From Tetrahymena elliotti 4EA (lineage: Eukaryota; Ciliophora; Oligohymenophorea; Hymenostomatida; Tetrahymenidae): 64,000 nt of DNA. The stretch is from the NCBI GenBank assembly GCA_000231825.2, contig JH720326.1, forward strand, positions 250,586-314,585. Reading direction: 5' to 3'. Below are positions 11,971-24,546 of this stretch, piece by piece. Below the pieces are notes generated by a model that did not search any database, was not told the origin of the DNA, and saw only the letters and a list, made by a program, of their open reading frames with translations. Position 1 is the first letter of the stretch; every line of letters begins with the position of its first letter. Both the position numbers and the translations under genes were made by a program.

Positions 11971-12882
11971 TCAAATTGTGATAAATTTAATATAGCATTC
12001 TCTTAATCATTAACATTAATTATGCAAAGAAAAATTTAAAAACCAAGGAATCTTAAAAATTATTTTTTGTATTTATTGTAAGGTTTTTATCTTTGATGTT
12101 TAAGTTATCTTATTAAATGTTGAATAAAGTAAATTAATATTTGAGTTGAATAATCTAAAATAATAATCCACTTAGATTTAAATGTGCTATTCACTCCATT
12201 TAGATATAGAAACTGTTACAGCCATTTTTTTGAAATATTCAAATTTACATTACACATTTAAGCAAATATTGATAATAGTTACAATAACAGGAATGGTTGT
12301 AACAAAGTAATTTCATGAGAGATTTTCTATTTTTTTTTTTGTGGTAATAATTAAACAATTTATAGGAGATTAAATTGTAGTAATAATTTAATTTTGTATT
12401 TTGTTGCTCAAAAGATTTATTTATTTTTTCAGAATTACCAAAAAATTATTTTTTTTAGTTTTTGATGAAACATTTCGTGAATTACTGAAATATCTAATCC
12501 AGATAGATTTAATTTATTATTGGTTGGTCTTGGAATTTATGACATAAAAATTATTTAGAGAGATTTTTAAATAAAAAATACTTTTTAATTTTTTAGTTTT
12601 TGGTGGTGATTTTATTGATTGAGAAAGAAAGTTTTTTTGTTGCATTTTATTTATCTGGCATCAAATGATCTAATAAATATATTTTTTTTCTAGTATTTGA
12701 TAAAATTTTTTTGTGGTAATAAAATGAAGTACAGTTTTTAATAAAATACATATTAAATTATCCAGATATTTGAAATAAATGAGACAATAAAGTTGATTAT
12801 TTATTAATTTTAAGTAAGAGTTAAAGTATTTTTAATTTATATTTTTTTGGATGGATTTAAGAGATTCAAATAAATCAATGGT
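11971..12882. other. Intergenic, between convergent genes
   Basis: Spacer of 912 bases between the 3' ends of TraB-like copy B and the first LRR gene. A TTTTTTGTGGTAATA motif occurs near 12338 and again near 12711, embedded in T-runs. No gene was seen. Confidence 0.5.
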
Positions 12883-13779
12883 TCAGATTTTAAAATGCTT
12901 TGTTTATATTTTATGAAAAGTGCTATCTAAAAGATTTAAGACCTCTTATTTAGAGAAAACCAAATCTTTTTCCAAGCCTTCATATCCTTATTTTTTAAAT
13001 TGCTGGCATGACTAATTTGTGTAATAGAGGATTTCCATATTTAATTTAGTTAAATTAGGAAGTTGAGATCCTATAATTTTAATAATTTTTTTAACACAGT
13101 CATTGCTAATAACATTTTAATAGAGTTAGTATTGTTACTACCTAAAATCTTAAGAGTCTATTTTATGAGAACATATATTAAGTTCTAATTGTGTTAAAGT
13201 TTTAATTTTACATATCTCGCTTATACAGCCAATTGCTCCATTATCTGTTATGGAATTGTCATTAAGATTTATTTATAGTTCATTTAATTTTTTAAGCTCC
13301 TTTAATTGCTTGCATAAAGATATAGCACCACAGTTTCCTAGGTCACAATTATCTAGAATAAGGTGAAGCTTACTCAAAGAAGATTGCTTACTAAGAAACA
13401 GACCTATTATTTCTATAGCTTGCTCCCCAAGAAGGTTATTACTAAGTTGCAAAGTTAGATTTTTTAAATTTTCATTAAATCTCAAGTTTTAAAGATTCTA
13501 TATACCAATACAAGTAAATTAGTTTGAAGAAAGAAATAAAGAAAGGTTTTCTAGTTTTTAAAGAGTATTCAAGTACGATACTAGTTCTTTAAAGCCTTAG
13601 TCACCTATAATGTTGTCATTCAACTAAAGAAATAGAGATTTGATGAAATTATTAGTTAGAGATTTGTTTAAAAGAAGTTTTAAGTGATGCGAGTCTAATT
13701 TTTTATCTCTAAAATTCAAGAAGATTTCATTGTTTTGTAACAAATTTGTATTATCTCTTGTTAATAACTAGCTGCTCAT
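12883..13779 (-). CDS. Leucine-rich-repeat protein, copy 1 (298 aa)
   Basis: Intronless frame from ATG 13779 to TGA at 12885-12883. It is built almost wholly of ribonuclease-inhibitor-type LRRs of about 28-30 residues. Recognisable units are SLFLQLNDNIIGDQGFKEL, LTLQLSNNLLGEQAIEII, LHLILDNCDLGNCGAISL and LQINLNDNSITDNGAIGC. There is no signal peptide or membrane segment, so it is likely cytosolic; LRR solenoids normally act as protein-binding scaffolds. It is a close paralog of the gene at 23626-24546 across its whole length, including the C-terminal FKKQGYE cap, and a more distant one of 26503-27549. It lies about 1.7 kb downstream of the NACHT-WD40 gene on the same strand, but there is no evidence for a shared transcript. 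Confidence 0.85.
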
Positions 13780-15528
13780 ATATAATAAATATCTAGGAAT
13801 ATTTATAGTTTTTATTTTTATTTTGATAATTATATTTATTGTTTTAATCAGATATTTTATAAATTATTCTTAAAATTATCAATAATTCTTAATCTATCTT
13901 AAAAGCTAGTGCCTTGTTTTTTATCAATAAGTAACCATAATCAAAATTCTTCAAAATCAAAAATAAATTAATTATTATTTTTATGAGTTACGAGTGAAAC
14001 CTAAAAGATATCAAATAAAATAGATTAAATCACAGCAACAAATAATTTTTTAGTGACAATAAAATCTGTTTGTTTATACTTTGTATCCTAACTACAGATA
14101 AGTGTAGTTATTTTGGATAAATTTAAAGGCAGTCAAGTGGATTCATCAACAAATTGTATTGGAGAAATCCTGATCATAATGAATAGTAATGATTTGTTTA
14201 AAATTAATTACACGAATAAATTTAATTAAAATGTACATACTTTACATTAATAAATCAATAAATCAAACATTTTTCAAATTGAATAAAAACGGTTCAAAAT
14301 TATTTTCTTTTAATGATTTCTCACTTTAAAATTTTACTTATCCAAACTACTTAGTAAGATTAAGATTCTAAATCTCCAAAATTTAAGTTGCTTAGAAGCT
14401 TATTAAATAGAATTTTCTTTTTTTTTGCTTTCTTACTAGGAATTGTATAATTAATCTATTTGATTAAATATTTTCTTATAAACCAAAAAGTTTCTTATCT
14501 GGTTTGAATGTATATTTTTTTAAAAACAAATTTTTTCTCTCATCCTTTGCAATCAAGTAAACAATAATTTTAATTTTATTAGAAGTAAAAATAATTTCAA
14601 AGATTTATAAAAATTTAAGATAAATATTTATGTTTTGAATTTCCAAGATGATGGAAAAAAAGATTTTTTCTTGAATCAATTATGATTTAAAAGTTAAAAT
14701 TTCTCAATCTTTATATTTAAAGTAAGTAATTATTAAGTTAACAAAAATAGTTATTATCAAGTAAAATTAGATTAATAAATTTCTGATCTATCAAAAAAAA
14801 TTTGCAGTGAGCATATTTAATATTTTTGTTTAGAAACTGATTAAATCTTTTTAAATGTTTCCATTGATTAATTATAAAAGAAATTTAGTAAAATTTTAAT
14901 TTTGATGCTTAATAAAAAGCAAGAATCAAAAGAAAGTAAGTTTATTTAGTGGAAAAAATAAAACTTTTTTCAGAACTAAATTTTAAATTCATTGATTTTT
15001 GATAGCTTATTTAAAACGTAATACTTACTCACTTATAAAAAGTCAAAAAACAAATAAATTTCATTCTCAAAACCAAATTAATAAAAAAATTAGATTTTGA
15101 ATTTCTTATATAAAAAGTTTGATATTTCTTATGGTATCATAATTAAAAGAAAATTTTTTATTTTCAATTTTAATATTTCAAACATTTGATCTTCCTTAAA
15201 TGTTTAGAATATTTGAGGAATATATTCTTTTTTTACAATACTGCTCTAATTATCAATTTCACTAGTATTTTTTAGATAAAATATCACTCACTCCCCATTA
15301 TATTTTTTCTTTCCTAATTTGAAATAATAAGTACAAATTATCATTAAAGCAAGGCCTTAAAATGAAGAAGTGAAAAATAAAATTCCTTGTATTTGACACA
15401 TTTTAAATTAGTAATTCTTTTAAAAAACGCCAAACTAATAATTTCTTTTTAAATAATAGGTTTTTAGAGATTCATTCTTTTTATTTATTTTAATAAAATA
15501 ATACAAATAAATGAGTATTCAAATTTAT
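13780..15528. other. 1.7-kb non-coding spacer
   Basis: AT-rich sequence between the end of the NACHT-WD40 gene and the start of LRR copy 1. No open frame with coding character and no repeat was seen. The part just above 13779 should contain the LRR promoter. Confidence 0.5.
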
Positions 15529-18500
15529 TCAAAGTACAAATAAGCATTTATTTTATTTTTTTTCATTTTCAGAATCTTGTTTTTGATGGCTGGAGTTTTT
15601 ATTTGCAATATCTAATTAATTATTTTCTTAAGGATTTTATTTATCATTGCTTTGTAGTAAAATTTTTTATGGGTTATATATTTTGCAAGTGCTATCATTA
15701 GATCCTGTCACAAAATATTTACCATCTTTAGAAAATTTCATAGAATTGTATCCTTTAGATATACTTTAAATTGTGTGAGTTAGCTCAAAGTCATTGTTTA
15801 TTTACCATACTTTAAGTTCACAATCAAAGAAGCTCGACAATAGGTAATTACTATCTAAAGAAAATAGCAAACTTAATATGCAATAGGTGTTTGTTTATAA
15901 AGTATAGATTAATTCAAATTCTGTTTGTTAATTCCAAATCATCACAGTACCATCATATGTACCAGATGCTAGATATTTACAATTTTATGCAAAAGCAATA
16001 GCATTAATCTGCTCTTAGTTACCTTATATAGTCTTGAAGAGTTAAAATCCTTTTTCCACTTTCCATACTTAAAAATTAACATCTCTAAAAGTAACAGCAA
16101 GATATTTTCCATCTGCTGAAATTGCAGTATTCTAAATTTACTATTCCTTCTCACTTTTTACTGTATTAAAAATCTTAAAATCACTATCAACACTCCACAT
16201 TTTTAAAGTATCAAAAGATCCAGTTATCAGATATTTACTATCATTTGTAAAAGAAAATGTAAATTCTTTAGAAAAGCCATCACTAATAACTTTGAACAAT
16301 TCAAAGTCCTATTCTACATTCCAGATTTTGCATATTTAGTCCCAAGAACTACTTGCCAAATATTTAGAGTTCTCGGAAAATACAACTTTAGTAACTGGAT
16401 CATTGTGAGCTTTTATTGTTGTTATTAATTCAAAATTTTTTAAGATATCCCATATTTTGATAGTGTGATCTTGGGAGCCAGTAGCTAAATATTTTCCATT
16501 TGAGGATAAATCTAATGTGTCAATAGGATCAGTGTGGCCTTGAATTTAGTTTATTACTTCAAAACTATTTTATAAATTCCAGATCTTGCAGGTAAAATCA
16601 TTTGAACTTGTTGCCAAATACATACCATTATTAGAAAAGACTGAACAGGTAACTTGTTAAATGTGGCTCTTTATTGAGTTTAATTTTTCAAATCCTTTTT
16701 CAGTGCTCCATATTTAGAAATTAGAAGTTGCCTCAGAAAAACTGGTGACAAAATACTTAGAATCAGCAGAAAAGGCCAGAGAAGTTATGGAAAAAGTTTA
16801 TATTGATGTTATTAGTTCAAAATTATTACTAGGATTCCAAATTTTGTAAGTTCCATCTTTTGAACCAGTTGCAAAGTATTTACCATCTGGAGAAAAGGCA
16901 ATCGAATAGATTATACTTGAGTGAGCTTAAATTGAATGGATTTGTTAAAAATCGTTTTAAATATCCCATATTTTACAAGTAAAATCAAGACAAGAAGCAG
17001 CAAGATATTTACAATCTTAAGAAAATGCAACAGAATAAACATAATTTGGATTTTTATCAAAGCATTTAATTGTTTTATGAAGTTCAAATTATTTTTAAAC
17101 ATTGAAAATTTTACAAGTGCTATCAATAGAACCAACTACCAAATATTTACCATCAGATGAAAAATCAATTGAAGTTTTAAGAAAATATTGATCATCTTGA
17201 ATTTATTCATTTTGTATTTATATAGTACTAATTAATTCAAATGATTTTTCAGGGTTCCATACTTTGCACGTACCATCATCAGAACTGGTCACTAAATACT
17301 TATCAAAAGGAGAGAATTTAGCTGCAGTTAAAGCATTAGAATGTCCTTATATATTGTAAACTAGTTCATAATCCTTTTCTATATCCCATATCTTACAAGT
17401 TTTATCTTCTGAGGTAGTTGCTATATATCTATTATTTTATGAGAATGCAACAGAATTAACAAAATGACAATGTCCTTATATTGTATCATATAATTCGAAA
17501 TCTTTTTCTGAAGAGAATATTCTACATGTTTGATTAAGATAAATAAATGCCAGATATTTTGAGTTACTTGAAAATCCTAATTAATTAAAAGGACCTTCAT
17601 CAGATTAGATGATTTTCACAACTTTGAATTCTTTCTCTACGAGCATAACTTCACTTGTTTAACTAGAGCCTGTTGCAAAATATTTTCCATCAGAAGAAAA
17701 ACTCATAGAGCTGATTTATATACTAGAATCTGCTTCTATTGTTTTTATAAGCTCAAATCCCTTTTAAGTATTCCAAATTTTGCATAAATTATTTATACTA
17801 ACTGCTAAATATTTAGAATCCTCTGAGAAAGTAATTGCTGTCACACTTCCTACATCTTAAATTTCCTAAGATTTCTAGAAATTTTATTTAACCCTGTTGT
17901 AAATTATGAGTTTATCATCCTTATTTGTAACCAACAAATTTGAATTATTTGATAATTTTATTGAGCTTCCTTCAATCTCAATTTATTTAATTTGTAAATC
18001 AGCATCTACAATAAAGCTTTGATTGTTTATGAGTTAAACAAACACTTCATTGTTCACTACATCTACTTACTAAATAATATCATCAAATCTTTTGATTTTC
18101 TACAATTTTAAGTCTTTTATGCTAATAAAAAAAATAGTTGTAATCCCACAAATTAATACAAGGTCATTTGAAAAAATTTTGATAGATTAAAGATAAGTGC
18201 ATGAAATTCTTTTTCTTTTTTCTTGTTTAAATTTATTAAGCTGATTATTAACTTTAAATTTAGATACATATCCTCCTTGTAATCCTATAAAGATAATGGT
18301 GTCATTTTTGAAAACAAATTAACTAAATGAATAAACATTATCAGTTGAGAAGACTGTTTAAAGAGAATGAAAGGAAGATTAATCTGTATATGAAGATTCA
18401 AAACAAATAGTCTCCATATTTCTAAGTAAAGCATTATTCAAATTGCACTAATCAAAGACGATATCATTCTATTTATTATTCTAGTTATACAATTTAGAAA

Positions 18501-21500
18501 TAGAACATTTACTTAGTGTCAAATCTTCAAATGAAAACCTTGAAATAAAAAGAGCAGAAAGTAAATTTGAAGATCCTATGTCAATGGTACTCTTTTAATC
18601 CTAAGTTTAAATCTAAGACCTTTTTATGTACTAAAAGTATCTATTGTTATCTTTCAATTCTAATGAATTATAATTTATTGTGTAATCAACATTTCTTTTA
18701 TCGTGATCAATCAACCTGAATAGCTTCAAAAGTATTTATTACTCTGACTAATTATAACCTGAATTCATAATAATTAATTGATTGATGTTAAACTTTTAAA
18801 GAGTTTCTAATGGAAGTTAGTGAATGTTTTCTTTGTGGACGTCAAAATCAAATTTCATTGCTCTTGCAGCAAAATATTCAAAAATAGATTTATGTCTAAA
18901 TTCAAATTCTTAATTACTCAGAATTTATTCATTTTAATCTTCTTCATCTTAATTATTTTAACCTTCAATGTTGTTAAGTGATAATTGAATTCTTGTAATT
19001 ACCCTAGAGTCTACATAGTTAGATAATTGTTCAGTTAATTATTATGCTTTTATTTTATATTTTTTTAAACAACTCAAAACATCTGATGGTAGTTAAAAGT
19101 TTATTTTTTATTTAGAAGCAGCAAGAAAGTTTGTTTTAGCACCCTTTTGTTTGAACATATGCATAGCAATGCTTTGAAAATATTAAAAGTAAGATTATTT
19201 CACTTTTTAAATTAGCTCTTCTTATTTTTCTCTATCTAAATTAAACTATTAGATAAATTGTTCTGATTGGTATTGGAATGATTGTTAGAAAAACAGTTCT
19301 TAAATTTCAATTTGATCATTAGCAGTCCTAAAAGTATTTAAAGTATCTTAGTCATTTAGATTTAAATCAAGAATCATTCTTGTTGTCAAATAAAGGTTAA
19401 TCGGTAGTTTAAGTAATTACACAAATTGTTTATTTTCAAAAATGATCTTCTAAAATTTGCCATATTGATCTTCATTAAAAATTTCTTTATTTTCAGTTTC
19501 CATTTATTTACTGAATTTTTAGAAGTATTCATGAACATCTGAATGAGACATTTTTTCAAGTTTAAGGATTGAAAATTAATCTGTTTTTTCTTTTCCGTCA
19601 TTTTAGTTAAAGTAATTAAAATAAAATTTTGCATCAGATACAGTGATGTTTTCTAATCTTGAAGTTACAATAACAATAGTATTAGTCCATTCATAAATTT
19701 TTAGGTCTTGGTATACCTTAAAGTAATTTCCAGCATACTCATCATAACCATCAAGCATTATTAGCTTATTTTTTTAAGATTTTTTTAAAATTTCAATTTC
19801 ACTCATTTTTAGGTTTTATTACTCTAAATACTTTTCAATCGATGGCTATGATGTATTTAAAGAATTACACTTAATAATGAAAGGAATGTATTCAGCTCTA
19901 TGGTCTCTTACATATTCAGAATCCACTTTTAAGAGTTCAACTTCTAACTTTTTCAAAAGCATAGATTTTCCTGCACCTCCATCTGCTAGTATTGATAGAA
20001 TTTTACAAGGAAATTTAACAGATACTTCTTTTTATTTACTCTAGGCCTCACCAATATCTTCTTCAGTATTCACATAATTTGGAATTAAGAAATGTTCGAT
20101 TATAAGTTTGATAGCATCAGAGTTTTTGCTGCTTGTTTAATTATCTTTTTAGATTAATTGATAACCATCTAATTATGTCACCTATTACTTTATATATAAA
20201 TTTATTGCCTCAAGTAAAGCATCATCTTTGTGTGCGATCTTATGCTAATCTTATCTCTATTTGATGCTAACTTCCCACATCTAGACAAAATTTTAAGCAA
20301 GAAGCTTTGGAATATCTTCTTAAGTTTCAATATTGTTAACAATTTTATTAACCTCTTCTTCTCTCCCTACAAGCAGAGTCATTTACTTTTTGAGTTACTT
20401 AGATTCATTAATGATCTCATTCTTATACTGATCAATGTTATGGATATATTCTGCCATTTTTTGATTTCCCTTGTAAATAATCTTTACAGAAATTTCTTTT
20501 TCTTATAAATAATTTAAGCATAAGTCAATCATAATAGAGTGATATTCCTTTTTTTTATTCCCAAAATTATAGATAACTTAGGATAAATGCAGTAGCAAGG
20601 AGCATTTCAAATATCTGAATTATTCACTGCTAGCTATTAAGTTTGCTATATTTTTTATATGGTCTATGATACCTTTTTAATATTCTTTAAGCTAAAGTTT
20701 GTTAGCAAAGTCAAAAATAATATTTTGTTTGTTGAGATCTGTTAATTTTTTTGATAGCAACATTAAATTATCATTTTTTTACTCCTTTAACAACAAATAA
20801 TTTAACTGCATATAAACAAAAAGAGTAATTTCCTGATCATCTTTGTTTTACATTTTATCTAATTCTTCCAAATAAAAAATAGCTTCTTACTATGTGTCCA
20901 GAATATTATCACCAATAGCTTATATTTTCCTCATCCACAAAGTAATTATTTTATTAGATAGACTACCTCTATAGTGTTCAGTATATGCTTCTTAACCAAT
21001 CTAAAGAGCATCTTATGATTATGAAGAAGTAAGCTCTGCAAAAATCTCTTTGGCTTCTTTAATAAACTTTTAAATGTCTTCTAGATTAATTTTGGATAGA
21101 TTTTACACTGCTCCTGCTATACTTACAAATCCAGCTCCAAATTTAACAACTTATAAAATTTTTTCTGCCAATTTGTAAATCTTGCTTTAGTTAACTTTAT
21201 CTAAACCTTGCCTTTAAGAATTTAAACTAATTAAAATGTCTACATATTAGTATAACTCCAAGCAAGGATATCTCTTTCTATTTTCTTCACAATATTTTTT
21301 AATAATTTTTAGCTTATCTCCAAGCTCATCAATATCTTACTAAATACTTGCAGTGCTATTTCTTTGAATGATGATTAAAAAATAATTTATAATCAAATTA
21401 ATTAAATCAATAACTTTATATCTAATAGCTTATGAAACAACTTATTCTCTATATCTAAATAAAGCTTCTTCTACCATCAGTCTAATATGAGTTTCTATTT

Positions 21501-22557
21501 CTTCCTCATCTACTTTTTCATTTGTGAAATAAACTTCGTAATGACTGTTAAAATTTTTCCTCTTGTTTTATTTTTTTTGAACTTAGTTCTCATTTTAGTT
21601 TTAATTTTAAGACAATTCCCATCTAAAATACTCATCTTCTTTCAAATTTAAAATTTTATCAAAATTTTCCTTGTTTAACTTTTAAGGATTTTACACTTTT
21701 TATCCATGCGAAATTGAGCATCCTCCTCCAAACAATTTATTATCTGAATTTTAGAAGTTGAATTTCCTGCATCCTTGCTAATTCAAAATCAAACCTTAAT
21801 CATTTTGTGACTACACTTTTACCTAATTAATTCGTTTGAGTTTAATTTCTTATTTACTCAAATAGCTGCTCATACAATGATCATTTTACACATCGAAATT
21901 AAGTATCAAACTTTTTTGCATAAAGTTATCCCTAGTAAATAAGGGTCTATTTTAACTTTTTAATCCTTTAAAATTCTAATTAAATAAGATTTATTCATCT
22001 AAAATGTTAAAATTTTATTGTAGCAGGTAGCCTTAAGTTATAGCTAGCCTTTATAAAAGATTTTTATATTCAGTCATTTTTTTATTCTTAATAAGATTGT
22101 TTAGATATTACCTTTGAGTTTAAGAAGCTTTTATTAATACTTATTAATTTTTGAATTAAACAATAAATTCATTTTAGCTCATACTCATTTATTGGTGATT
22201 ATTCTAATCTTAAATAATTGTTTAACTACTGCAACTATCATTTTTAAAACTTCTTTTTAGATTAATTTAATTTTAGTCTCTATTTTAAAAAGTTTAAACA
22301 CTAAATTCAGAAGAAAGAGTCTCATTATGTTAATTTTATGTTAGTAATGTGTTTTAGAAGCTTTGGTAATCTATTTAAACCCAAAGCTGCTTAGATAAAT
22401 AACTTTGCTAATCATGATTGCTGGCATTTTTAATATAATTTGATTTCAATTATTAATTTTCTATCTCCTCTTCAAAATCAAAAGGAGATAGCTAATGTTT
22501 TTAAATATTTTAGATAGGATTAGTGTTAATATTTTTTTCAGTTATAACAAGGTTCAT
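15529..22557 (-). CDS. NACHT/STAND NTPase with about 17 WD40 repeats (2342 aa)
   Basis: One uninterrupted frame of 2343 codons from ATG 22557 to TGA at 15531-15529. Residues 1-160 are low-complexity N/Q/S-rich; 200-830 are mainly helical. A P-loop (ADGGAGKSMLLKKLE; G860, K864, S865) and a Walker-B-like LDGYDEY (about 935-941) mark a NACHT-type NTPase. A FRHKSIFEYFAARAM segment near 1222 is the typical C-terminal end of the NACHT winged-helix region. From about 1560 to 2290 there are about 17 WD40 units with a 43-residue period, many reading FS-x2-GKYLATGS-x-D-x-TCKIWN, with linkers like FELIxTIQGH. Known STAND proteins of this type are nucleotide-driven switches whose repeats sense a ligand; that role here is inferred. 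An open frame of about 55 codons above 22557 looks coding but lacks an ATG, so an upstream exon is possible. It lies between two LRR genes on the same strand. Confidence 0.93.
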
Positions 22558-23625
22558 AGAATTTATCTCAACTTAATATATTTCTTTTGATTTGGTATTA
22601 TAGTAGTTGCTCTTATCTTAGCTTATTATCTACTCAGAATTTTAGCTTTTATACTTTTTAATAATCAATTTTTAATTGAATTAATCCTTTTAAGCTTCCA
22701 ATTGTATATATTGAAAAGCATTTACAATTAAAATTGATCATTAAGTAATTAATAATAAAATACATGAAACTCATAAATTAGTTAAAAATACCAAGTAAAT
22801 AAAAATTGATAGGTTTAATTGAATGAAAAGTCTTGCGTGTTTTTTTTAAAAAAAAAATAATTTTTAGGATTTTTAAATGTAAAAAAATAATGAGAGATGT
22901 TTTATTTTTACAATAAATTTATTTCTTCTTCTATTGGTTTTATTTAGATATTTCGGACTACAATCAAAAATATTTACTCTTATAATTCAGAATTAGATTA
23001 AAAATGAGTAACTCATAATAATAACTTACTATCCCTTCTATTAGCAATTAAATAATTTATTTAAATTAGGAGGGAGAGGGAAGGGGGGGGGTTTTATTAG
23101 TAACTTTAAAATAAGCCAATTATTATTAGTTACTACATAATATATTATTATAAAATCCAGTTACAGATAAAATGACTTGCCATTCCAACTCTTAAAAAAG
23201 TTACTATTAAAACCCCTTACCCTTAAATTCCTAAAAAGATTTAGATTATTTATTTTTTTATGATAGATTGATTATTTAATATTGATTATAATGTGACATA
23301 TTAATGATATTAATGAAAGAAAATATTTCTTTTTTAATTTACGAAAAAAAATTTTCTTATATAAAGAAAGTTGATAAAAAAATTTTAGTTTGATTTTTAG
23401 CTTACAAAATAAAATGCTATTCAATATTTTTTGAGTTTTTAAAAATAGTTGTTTGAATTAAGAATATGAAATATTTCAATTGTTAAATTTATTTAGTAAG
23501 AAAAAATAAGATTATTAAAAGCAAATTAATTTACAAAATAAAGATCAAATAAATAAGAGTAAACAAAATTTTTAGTAAAAACGAGAAATAATAAATTTAA
23601 GAGATGACAATTTGATAAAAATATT
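22558..23625. other. Intergenic with a G-rich tract
   Basis: About 1.1 kb between the NACHT-WD40 start and the end of LRR copy 2. It should include the NACHT promoter. The one conspicuous element is the G-rich tract at 23069-23091, listed separately. Confidence 0.5.
23069..23091 (+). repeat. G-rich purine tract with a 9-G run
   Basis: A 23-base all-purine block with four runs of two or more G, ending in nine consecutive G (23083-23091). This is very unusual in sequence with so little GC. It could form a G-quadruplex on the plus strand. It sits about 530 bases downstream of LRR copy 2 and about 510 bases upstream of the NACHT-WD40 start. Confidence 0.8.
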
Positions 23626-24546
23626 TCAATAAATTATTAGTTTGTTTGGTGTATTTTTAAATAACTTATCAATTATGTTTTACATATTATCTTCATTTTG
23701 CTTATAATCTGACTCCAAAGCTTCATAACCTTACTTTTTGAATTAAAGGTAAGAAGAATTGCTATAAAAAAAGAGAGTGAGTTTGAGACTGCTAATATTC
23801 ATTTCTTCGCCTATTATTTAAAGTATTTTTTATGCACTTTACTGGCTTATTACATTATAATACAAGTTGTATTGAGAAATAATGTTGAAGAAGTCTGTTT
23901 TTTTTATTTAATTGCAACATATTTCAAGCTATAATTAATTTATTTGTTTATTGCTGGCAATATTTTTTACTGAATTTACAGCTCCATTGTCAGTAATTGA
24001 ATTTTCATCCATGTATAGGGAAAGTGTTTATAATTTTGTTAAACCCTTAATGGATTAGGATAATTATATAGCACCATAGTTTCCTATATCACATTCATTT
24101 AAATGTAGATTGAGGGATTTAAGTGAATTTTATTTATTGATAAATTAAGAAGTACTAATTGCTAGTTCCTCTCCTACCTTGTTTTTGCTTAAAGCTAGAG
24201 TTAAGTTTTCAAGTTTATCAAATTATTAAATATTAGCAATTTACTTAATACCCTCTCTAGTAAAATTATTTTAGGAGAGAAACAAAGAGATATTCTCCAA
24301 GTAATACCAAACATTCAGTAGAGAAACCAAGTCAAAGAGCCCCTTATCTCCAATCAAATTATTATTCAGCTAAAGCTAAAGAGTTTTTATATTCCATTAG
24401 CTTCTGATATTATTGACAAGAATATTCATTTGCTTTGGAGTTATTTTTCTATTTGGTAAATCTAATGTTAGGTCATATCTCTAGGATAGCTTTTAAAACT
24501 ATTGATTTTGTGTAGAATTTGTTTCTGATATTTGACTTGAGAGCAT
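23626..24546 (-). CDS. Leucine-rich-repeat protein, copy 2 (306 aa)
   Basis: Intronless frame from ATG 24546 to TGA at 23628-23626. RI-type LRRs run through the protein: LQLQLNNNLIGDKGLFDL, LTLALSKNKVGEELAI, LNLHLNECDIGNYGAIQL and LSLYMDENSITDNGAVN. The C-terminal cap is YLQFKKQGYEALE. It aligns end to end with LRR copy 1, including the ITDNGA turn and the NVIS segment that follows. It has no signal peptide or membrane segment. Its start is about 2 kb downstream of LRR copy 3, and its end faces the NACHT-WD40 start. By analogy with other LRR solenoids it should bind a protein partner; the partner is unknown. Confidence 0.85.

Noticed and set aside
16911..17160. Short open frames on both strands inside the WD40 region
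   Set aside because: They are out-of-frame shadows of the WD40 repeats; the true frame uses TAA/TAG as Gln.
22558..22730. Extension of the NACHT-WD40 protein upstream of ATG 22557
   Set aside because: The frame is open and coding-looking to an in-frame TGA but has no ATG, and no convincing splice to an upstream exon was found.
23083..23096. G-run followed by TTTT as a telomeric repeat
   Set aside because: There is no tandem GGGGTT unit; it is a single homopolymer run.
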